DNA of 5,639 nucleotides from Bacillota bacterium (GTDB taxonomy: Bacteria > Bacillota > Desulfotomaculia > Desulfotomaculales > JAJYZD01): NCBI GenBank assembly GCA_021800315.1, contig JAJYZD010000240.1:1-5639 (forward strand), read 5' to 3'. The translations under genes were made by a program, and so were the position numbers. Positions 1 through 3,968 of this stretch are shown here, one piece after another (positions within the stretch are counted from its first letter, which is position 1; each line of letters opens with the position of its first letter). A model generated the notes under the pieces. It saw only the letters and a program-made list of their open reading frames with translations. It was not told the origin of the DNA and did no database searches.

Positions 1-30
1 CGAAACCCTAACAATCCTACAGAAGAGTAG
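1..30 (+). CDS. possible C-terminal tail of TnpB (partial, enters from outside the window)
   Basis: Frame 1 reads nine codons (RNPNNPTEE) and stops at TAG 28-30. A polar, Pro/Glu-containing tail ending about 50 bases before the element's terminal hairpin would suit the C-terminus of TnpB, which typically ends a short way before the right end. Nine residues cannot identify a protein, and frame 2 is also open to TAA at 56-58, so the frame itself is uncertain. The call depends on the mobile-element interpretation. Confidence 0.22.
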   Translation, partial: RNPNNPTEE

Positions 31-77
31 CAGCCAGACATGGATCCTCTTATGGTAAGATCAACCGAAAGGGGCAA

Positions 78-117
78 CGGCGCTCCTCCCTGACTAAAGT
101 CAGAGGAATCCGCGCCG
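78..117 (+). ncRNA. nested stem-loop, candidate 3' part of an omega RNA or IS right-end hairpin
   Basis: Three nested pairings can be read: CGGCGC 78-83 with GCGCCG 112-117, TCC 87-89 with GGA 105-107, and CTGACT 90-95 with AGTCAG 98-103 around a tiny loop. In IS200/IS605 elements such hairpins serve both as the transposase recognition structure and as the end of the TnpB guide-RNA scaffold, with the guide taken from flanking DNA. If that applies here, the guide would be copied from the truncated Rpn gene just downstream. There is no U-tract, so it is not a standard terminator. The pairing is seen directly; the role is inferred. Confidence 0.38.
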
Positions 118-126
118 GGAATCATC

Positions 127-993
127 TTGAATCTATCGGCGGGCAGGCAACTGACTGATCTGGAACTCGTGGACAGGGAACTAGACCCGACCTATCTCTT
201 GGACCGGGGTGCCCGGCTGGATGTTCGGGCCAGGACGGCGGCCGGCGTGTTGATCAACGTCGAGGTGCAGGTGGCCAACCGGTACGACACGGAGAAGCGC
301 ACTTTATTTTACTGGGCGCGGCTTTACCAGTCACAGCTGTCCACCGGCCAGAAATTCGCAGACTTGCGCAAGACCGTCATCGTCAATATTTTGGGGTTCA
401 ATCTGTTCTCCGAGGAAGCTTACCACAGTGTCTTTCGTCTGAGGGAAGACCAAACCGCTAAAGTCCTTTGCGACGACCTGGAGATCCACTTTCTTGAGTT
501 GGAAAAGGTGAAAAAACTTAAGCGCAGGCCAACCAACCCTTTGGAGGCCTGGATGACGTACTTAAACAATCTGGAAGGCGAGGAAATGGAGGCGATAGCG
601 ATGGAGAGCCAGGCGATCATGAAGGCCATGAGCATAGAGGATATGTTTTACAAGAGCGCCATGGAGCGCAGGCTGTATGAGCTACGGGAGAAGGCGATCC
701 TGGACGAGTTATCTATGATGGATGGGGCTAGGGCGGAGGGCGAGGCCAAGGGCGAGGCCAAGGGGGAAGCCAAGGGGGAAGCCAAGGCAAAGCAGGATGC
801 GATTATAAAATTTATGGCTACCCGGTTCAAGGCCGATCCTCCGAGTGTAAAAGAAAAGGTGCAGGTTCTGACCGATTTGGGGACGCTGGACGGTGTTTTG
901 ACCAAGCTTTTCGCCACTGATTCAGTCGAGAAGGCCATGGGGATAATTTCAGACGCTGCAAGCAAAGCACTTTTTCGACGATCTTTTTGTTGA
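127..993 (+). pseudogene. Rpn family recombination-promoting nuclease / putative transposase (PD-(D/E)XK), 5'-truncated
   Basis: The 288-residue frame matches the Rpn/YhgA-like family: RLDVRA (Asp32) and NVEVQ (Glu46, Gln48) form the PD-(D/E)XK-type active site, followed by the family's TLFYWARLYQSQL stretch and conserved ILGFNLF. A charged linker with four Gly-Glu-Ala-Lys repeats (about 205-220) leads to a C-terminal helical part. Rpn proteins are DNA endonucleases linked to recombination and phage defence. Family members usually begin about 40-45 residues earlier with a DFVFKxxFG-type segment that is absent here; in-frame TGA at 91-93 and the insertion-sequence-like sequence block it. The only start is TTG at 127, with a weak GGGA six bases upstream. 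The last residues (about 281-288) look non-native, because the frame runs into a second gene remnant. Catalytic residues survive, so a short product is possible, but a remnant is more likely. Confidence 0.8.
739..786 (+). repeat. four tandem 12-bp repeats encoding Gly-Glu-Ala-Lys
   Basis: Units at 739-750 and 751-762 are identical (GGCGAGGCCAAG). Units at 763-774 and 775-786 are identical to each other (GGGGAAGCCAAG) and differ from the first pair only at the third base of the first two codons. They encode a flexible, charged linker between the nuclease core and the C-terminal segment of the Rpn protein. Two identical pairs suggest stepwise duplication, and slippage would change linker length without shifting the frame. 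Confidence 0.9.
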
Positions 994-1303
994 ACATAAA
1001 CAATGTGTCTACACCTATGACTTTGGGGATAACTGGGAGCACGAGGTGCTCATGGAGGAAATAGTGCCGGGTGAAGAGGGGCAACACTATCCGCTGTGCA
1101 TAGGTGGGGAGCGGTCAAGACCGCCGGAAGATGTGGGAGGCGTTTCGGGGTACGAAAGATTCCTGTCCACTATTACCGATCCGGAGGACCCTGAACACGG
1201 CGAATATCTCGAATGGGCGGAGAAAGATACCGGCGGCAGGAAATTTGACCCGGAATACTTTTCTATCAACGAAGTTAACCGGGCGCTTAAAAAGATACGG
1301 TGA
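971..1303 (+). pseudogene. plasmid pRiA4b ORF-3 family protein, 5'-truncated
   Basis: Reading TTT TTC GAC GAT from 971 gives about 110 residues with hallmarks of the pRiA4b ORF-3 family: YTYDFGDNWEHEV, then a YPLCIGGERSRPPEDVGG segment, GYERFL, and FDPEYFSINEVNRAL near the end. Complete members have an additional N-terminal part (a beta-rich region before the DFGDxW motif) that is missing. The frame stays open only to TAA at 944-946 and has no start codon before the DFGD motif. GTG at 1046 comes after the motif, so a product from there would lose the family core. The frame overlaps the end of the Rpn remnant, meaning the two were probably joined by a deletion. The molecular function of this family is unknown. 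Its stop overlaps the next gene's GTG by four bases, so it may once have led an operon. Confidence 0.8.
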
Positions 1304-1626
1304 AAACGGTGAGTCCGGCCTGGAATAAGGCTCTTGCGAGTGGCATGGCCTCGGATGGCGGAATTAAGGAACCAAGGCAGGTGACCGGGATGACTCTTGC
1401 TGCGGTGAGGGCGGCCAGGAGTATGACGGGGGCCAGTTTGGCACGGCAGCTGAGCATCCCCTTGGAGGAACTGTTGGCTGTCGAAAGTGGGGGAAAGACA
1501 CCACGGCTTTGTGAAGCACAAAAGTGGGCCAACGTCTTGGGGTTGACCTTTGAGGAGTTCGGCCGACATTTTTATGAGTTGGCCGATGCGGCGGCTAGTG
1601 AATGTGACCATATTGAAGGCAGGTGA
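1300..1626 (+). CDS. small helix-turn-helix (XRE/Cro-like) protein
   Basis: This is a 108-residue protein. Residues 32-87 read as a compact DNA-binding fold: TLAAVRAAR (helix 1), GASLARQLSI (helix 2), PLEELLAVESG (recognition helix and turn), then CEAQKWANVLGLTFEEF (last helices). The pattern matches XRE/Cro-C1-type domains, including the ExG turn before the following helix. GTG 1300 overlaps the upstream TGA (GTGA) and has no clear ribosome binding site, so it would rely on coupling. ATG 1390 (Met31) has AGGTGA five bases upstream and would give a 78-residue protein starting right at the domain; residues 1-30 are Gly/Ser-rich with no recognisable fold. The long start is kept for its overlap, but the short one may be the real start. 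It probably regulates its own cluster; no operator was recognised. Confidence 0.72.
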   Translation: MKTVSPAWNKALASGMASDGGIKEPRQVTGMTLAAVRAARSMTGASLARQLSIPLEELLAVESGGKTPRLCEAQKWANVLGLTFEEFGRHFYELADAAASECDHIEGR

Positions 1627-1627
1627 G
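1621..1627 (+). promoter_or_regulatory. ribosome binding site AGGTGAG deciding the ATG 1635 start
   Basis: AGGTGAG lies seven bases before ATG 1635 and contains the TGA stop (1624-1626) of the helix-turn-helix gene, so terminating ribosomes would sit on it. GTG 1623 falls inside this motif and cannot use it, which favours ATG 1635. The same AGGCAGGTGA string also precedes ATG 1390. Confidence 0.6.
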
Positions 1628-1634
1628 TTGTGGG

Positions 1635-2297
1635 ATGCCTGAGTTCAAACCCGGTGATTCGGTCAGGGTAAGGGATGGTCTGATGTCCCCCCACATAGAC
1701 GGCTGGTGCATCGGCGGGTGGCAGGGAATGGTGCTGGACGTGTTGCGCGACTATGACGGGGAAGAAACCGTGGTCGTCGAGCTTGACAGCCTGACCCTGC
1801 GGGCGATGTCCCCCTCCTACGTATACGAATGCTGGCGGTCCTGCATTGACTGCCTGGTCAGCGAGTTGCCTCCCGCAGACATTGAGCCTGCGGTTTCCCG
1901 CGATACCGAAGAGGATTTACAGAATGCCGCGAAGGTAGCCAAGCGGGTACTTGGGTTGCTGAAGAATGCTGAGGATGGTGTGCCGGCCGGGTTTTATGAA
2001 GCTTGGGCTGACTACCTTAAACGTGTCTTGACTTTCCCCTTCGATGCCGAGATTGCTGAATGCCGGGTGGAGCACCATTTCCGGGAGGGCGACGGCGTGC
2101 AGGTGCGATCCATCGATTCGGTGGACAACCGCTACGGGTTGATTGCCGAGGTGTGGGACGGACGCGACAAGTTCTACTTCCCCCTTTGCAGCCTGGCGGT
2201 CACGGATGAGGAATCGGCTAATCGTGCGCCGGCGGAGGATTACCGGACCTGGTTTGGCCGGTACTGCCAGTCCGGGCCCTACGATTCGCAAAGATAA
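1635..2297 (+). CDS. two-domain protein: SH3/KOW-like N-terminus and CcbP-like calcium-binding C-terminus
   Basis: From ATG 1635 the protein has 220 residues. Residues 1-80 begin FKPGDSVRVRDG and continue GWCIGGWQGMVLDV and VVVELDSLTL, the small beta-barrel style seen in SH3/KOW-like domains. A helical linker follows (about 92-132). Residues 133-208 match the cyanobacterial CcbP-type calcium-binding family: TFPFDAEI, EGDGVQV, a short acidic DSVDNRYGLIAEV segment, FYFPLCSLAV, and EDYRTWF near the end. CcbP binds Ca2+ through acidic surface patches; calcium binding here is inferred from similarity only. The family is usually about 130 residues, so the N-terminal domain is an extension. No signal peptide is visible, so it should be cytoplasmic. 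It is closely spaced with the HTH gene before it and the ABC chimera after it, where its TAA (2295-2297) overlaps the next ribosome binding site. An in-frame GTG at 1623 would add four residues. Confidence 0.72.
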   Translation: MPEFKPGDSVRVRDGLMSPHIDGWCIGGWQGMVLDVLRDYDGEETVVVELDSLTLRAMSPSYVYECWRSCIDCLVSELPPADIEPAVSRDTEEDLQNAAKVAKRVLGLLKNAEDGVPAGFYEAWADYLKRVLTFPFDAEIAECRVEHHFREGDGVQVRSIDSVDNRYGLIAEVWDGRDKFYFPLCSLAVTDEESANRAPAEDYRTWFGRYCQSGPYDSQR

Positions 2298-2301
2298 GGA
2301 G
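2296..2301 (+). promoter_or_regulatory. ribosome binding site AAGGAG supporting the TTG 2312 start
   Basis: AAGGAG ends ten bases before TTG 2312 and overlaps the TAA stop of the preceding gene. It supports an unusual TTG start, from which the frame immediately reads a typical permease N-terminus (MLSLAIKNVLRRK). Confidence 0.65.
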
Positions 2302-2311
2302 TTCCGCAACG

Positions 2312-3196
2312 TTGCTCAGCCTGGCCATAAAGAACGTTCTGCGGCGAAAGGGCATAGCCACCCTCGCCCTCTTGGGCATCGGCCTCGGCAGCGCCCTGAT
2401 CGTCATTTTGTTTGCCCTGGCCGGTGCCCTGAGCCACAACCTGGACCGGACCGTTTCCGGTCTGGCCGGCCGGATCGTGGTGTCACCGAGAAACGCCCTT
2501 TTGGGCGGGCTGTATTTCAGCGCCGGGTCGCCCCTGCCGCCGGGCGACCTGTCGCTGGTGAGGCAAATACCAGCGGTCAGGGATGCCTACGGCCGGGTTA
2601 CGGCAACCTTGCGCCCGGCCTCGGACCCCATGATGCTCCTGCCCTTGTCCGGGTACTCCCGGCGGGAGGCGGAGGCCACCGCCGGCAACCCGTTCAAGAG
2701 CATCGTCGCAGGGCACGCCCCGGTAAACAACCGGCAGGTCATCATCGGCGAGAGGCTGTACGAGTCGCTGTCGTTCATCGGCCGAAAGTTCGTGGTCGGA
2801 CGGACCTACCCGTTCATCCGGCCGGGCCGCCCGAAACCGGTTGAGGCGGCGGTGCCCTGGAACCGGGATAGGAACGGTCTGAGAAAACGGGCGGAGGAAC
2901 TGTTGGACCGGGTCGGCCTGGGCGGCAGGGAAAGCCGGCTGCCGGGTGAGCTGTCCGGGGGCGAGCAGCAGAGGGTAGCTGTAGCACGGGCCCTGTTTCT
3001 GGATCCGCCGGTCATCCTGGCTGACGAGCCTACGGGAAACCTGGACCGGGACAGCGGCGGGCAGATAATCGGGCTCCTGCGGGAGTTGAGCCGGGAATGG
3101 GGCAAGACGGTGGTAATCGCCACGCACGACTCGGAAGTGGCCAAAAGCTGCCAGTCGGTGGTGAACCTGGATTCCGCAAAACGGGTTAAGGGGTGA
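2312..3196 (+). CDS. chimeric ABC transporter remnant: MacB-type permease N-terminus fused in frame to the C-terminal half of its ATPase
   Basis: The frame has 294 residues. Residues 1-150 are the start of a MacB/FtsX-type permease: basic LAIKNVLRRKG, one membrane helix (about 16-40), then periplasmic-domain-like sequence ending QVIIGERL. From about 165 it is an ABC ATPase: TYPFIRP and VEAAVP resemble the stretch after the Q-loop, followed by signature LSGGE (214-218), Walker B VILADE (234-239), D-loop GNLD (242-245) and H-loop His272. Walker A and a clear Q-loop Gln are absent, as are the permease's three C-terminal helices. Export systems of this type (macrolide, lipoprotein or peptide exporters) often have adjacent permease and ATPase genes, so a deletion between them explains the fusion. 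It cannot be a working transporter as it stands: it has no ATP-binding P-loop and one of four helices. The frame is intact with a good ribosome binding site, so a protein may still be made. Confidence 0.85.
   Translation: MLSLAIKNVLRRKGIATLALLGIGLGSALIVILFALAGALSHNLDRTVSGLAGRIVVSPRNALLGGLYFSAGSPLPPGDLSLVRQIPAVRDAYGRVTATLRPASDPMMLLPLSGYSRREAEATAGNPFKSIVAGHAPVNNRQVIIGERLYESLSFIGRKFVVGRTYPFIRPGRPKPVEAAVPWNRDRNGLRKRAEELLDRVGLGGRESRLPGELSGGEQQRVAVARALFLDPPVILADEPTGNLDRDSGGQIIGLLRELSREWGKTVVIATHDSEVAKSCQSVVNLDSAKRVKG
2772..2824 (+). repeat. imperfect direct repeat at the permease/ATPase junction
   Basis: CGTTCATCGGCCG at 2772-2784 recurs as CGTTCATCCGGCCG at 2811-2824, differing by one inserted C. 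The pair brackets the place where permease-like sequence changes to ATPase-like sequence. Short direct repeats are common at deletion or templated-insertion endpoints, so this may be the scar of the fusion. Chance is possible in GC-rich DNA. Confidence 0.6.
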
Positions 3197-3205
3197 GCGA
3201 TAGCT

Positions 3206-3736
3206 TTGTTTGCTCTTGGTCACACCGGGATAACCCTGGGAGCCGCAGGGGCGGCCGTTGGTCTGGAAAGCGCAACGGCGAGTTCTGCCGGCCAGGCTAC
3301 AGTAAACGGATCCTCCATGGTCGCTCTGGTCATCGGTGCCAATTTGCCCGACCTGATCGATAAACCCATCGGCGTATTTGCTCCTGACTTTGGTTTGGGT
3401 ACGGGGCGGGGCATCGCCCACACCCTTTTGTTCAACCTGGGGATTTTGGCCACGGGGGTGTACATGTCCGATCGTGGCTTACCGTGGCTTATGTACATGG
3501 CGTTGGCGTCCCTGGGTCACCTGGTGCTGGATGAGATGTGGCGCTTACCGCGGGTACTGCTCTGGCCGCTTTACGGGTTCTCCTTTCCCAGGGTGGGCCG
3601 GCGGGGCCTGGTGGCCCAGATCCTGGCCTGGTGGCGGGCCCTGCGCACGGAGCCGGGGGTGTACGTATTCGAGCTGGCCGGCGCCCTGCTGATGGTCCTG
3701 TTCTACATATGGCGCTACAGCGGCGGAATAGGGTGA
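3206..3736 (+). CDS. YdjM-like membrane-bound metal-dependent hydrolase family protein
   Basis: The protein has 176 residues. Conserved polar positions of the YdjM/membrane-bound hydrolase family are in order: GHTGITLG (His6), GANLPDLIDKP (Asp49, Asp52), GIAHTLLF (His72), and GHLVLDEMW (His105, Asp109). These would line a metal site between membrane helices at about 38-48, 74-88, 93-108 and 155-171. The substrate is not known; relatives include the inner-membrane YdjM of Escherichia coli. TTG 3206 is the start because the frame reads MFALGHTG, with the first conserved histidine close to the N-terminus as in the family, and AAGGGGTGA lies about ten bases upstream, overlapping the previous gene's stop. 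The length is close to typical for the family and the gene looks intact. The nine-base gap suggests co-transcription with the ABC chimera, although the chimera is broken. Confidence 0.82.
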   Translation: MFALGHTGITLGAAGAAVGLESATASSAGQATVNGSSMVALVIGANLPDLIDKPIGVFAPDFGLGTGRGIAHTLLFNLGILATGVYMSDRGLPWLMYMALASLGHLVLDEMWRLPRVLLWPLYGFSFPRVGRRGLVAQILAWWRALRTEPGVYVFELAGALLMVLFYIWRYSGGIG

Positions 3737-3738
3737 GA

Positions 3739-3760
3739 ATGCCGGTGCCAGGGGCGGCAT
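3739..3760 (+). other. stem-loop just after the YdjM-like gene
   Basis: ATGCCG 3739-3744 pairs with CGGCAT 3755-3760 around a ten-base loop, two bases after the TGA stop. No U-tract follows, so it is not a standard intrinsic terminator. It could protect the mRNA end or help factor-dependent termination. Confidence 0.45.
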
Positions 3761-3836
3761 GGTGCGCAAAACGCCTCCGTCGAGGATCTGGGGAGGGGGT
3801 GTGGACGGCAACGTACAAGAAGCTGACGAAGGTTGG

Positions 3837-3870
3837 CGAATGTTTTGGTTTCACTAAAACCGACCATTCG
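3837..3870 (+). other. two-part stem-loop in the spacer before the HD-GYP gene
   Basis: CGAATG 3837-3842 pairs with CATTCG 3865-3870, and inside it GGTTT 3847-3851 pairs with AAACC 3857-3861 around CACTA. The internal loop is asymmetric (four bases on the left, three on the right). It lies within the 232-base spacer 3737-3968, which has no convincing gene. It could be a structured leader, an operator for a dimeric regulator, or a decayed element; there is no U-run for termination. It does not match any riboswitch I recognise. Confidence 0.45.
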
Positions 3871-3906
3871 GGTGTTTGCCTTTCGAGGAGAACCCTTTAC
3901 TATCGT

Positions 3907-3934
3907 TTGACCAATTACCGGTTGATCATTGAAT
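3907..3934 (+). promoter_or_regulatory. candidate housekeeping-type promoter for the HD-GYP gene
   Basis: TTGACC (3907-3912, five of six bases of the -35 consensus) is followed after 16 bases by TTGAAT (3929-3934, four of six of the -10). Transcription would begin near 3941, just before the AGGAGAAGGGG ribosome binding site at 3950-3960, leaving a very short leader. The spacing is one base short and the -10 is weak. Confidence 0.35.
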
Positions 3935-3968
3935 GGGATTCCGTTGACAGGAGAAGGGGTGGTCCGGC

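Larger units (their letters stand above)
1..131 (+). mobile_element. probable right end of an IS200/IS605-family (TnpB-type) insertion sequence, cut by the window start
   Basis: The segment has no complete gene. It carries a nested hairpin at 78-117, preceded by an ACCGAAAGGGGCAAC stretch, and the layout resembles the structured right ends of IS200/IS605 elements, where the 3' part of the omega RNA is encoded next to the tnpB stop codon. Homology to an Rpn nuclease starts at about 127-133, and the usual first 40 or so residues of that family are missing. That is what an element inserted in the gene, or a deletion ending at the element, would leave. The end is placed near TTGAA at 127-131, where non-Rpn sequence gives way to Rpn-like sequence. 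This is pattern recognition only: neither tnpA nor the tnpB catalytic region is in the window. An unrelated structured spacer is the alternative. Confidence 0.42.

Noticed and set aside
739..786. CRISPR-like array from the short tandem repeats in Rpn
   Set aside because: The 12-bp units are contiguous with no spacers and encode a regular in-frame peptide repeat.
1087..1611. Minus-strand open frame of 174 codons opposite the ORF-3 and HTH genes
   Set aside because: Antisense to recognisable coding sequence and without any family motif.
2143..2844. Plus-strand frame of 233 codons overlapping the CcbP-like and ABC genes
   Set aside because: The product is Arg/Gly/Pro-rich and resembles a frame-shifted reading of the two real genes.
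2483..3421. Long minus-strand open frame of 312 codons opposite the ABC and YdjM-like genes
   Set aside because: It lies antisense to two genes with clear family motifs, its protein is Arg/Pro/Gln-rich low-complexity sequence, and GC-rich DNA favours such open shadows.
3760..3820. Possible cyclic-di-GMP riboswitch upstream of the HD-GYP gene (GCGCAAAACGCCTCCG resembles part of the GEMM core)
   Set aside because: The second conserved half with its AGGCAGGGTAGCC-like segment and receptor hairpin is not present, so the similarity is probably chance.
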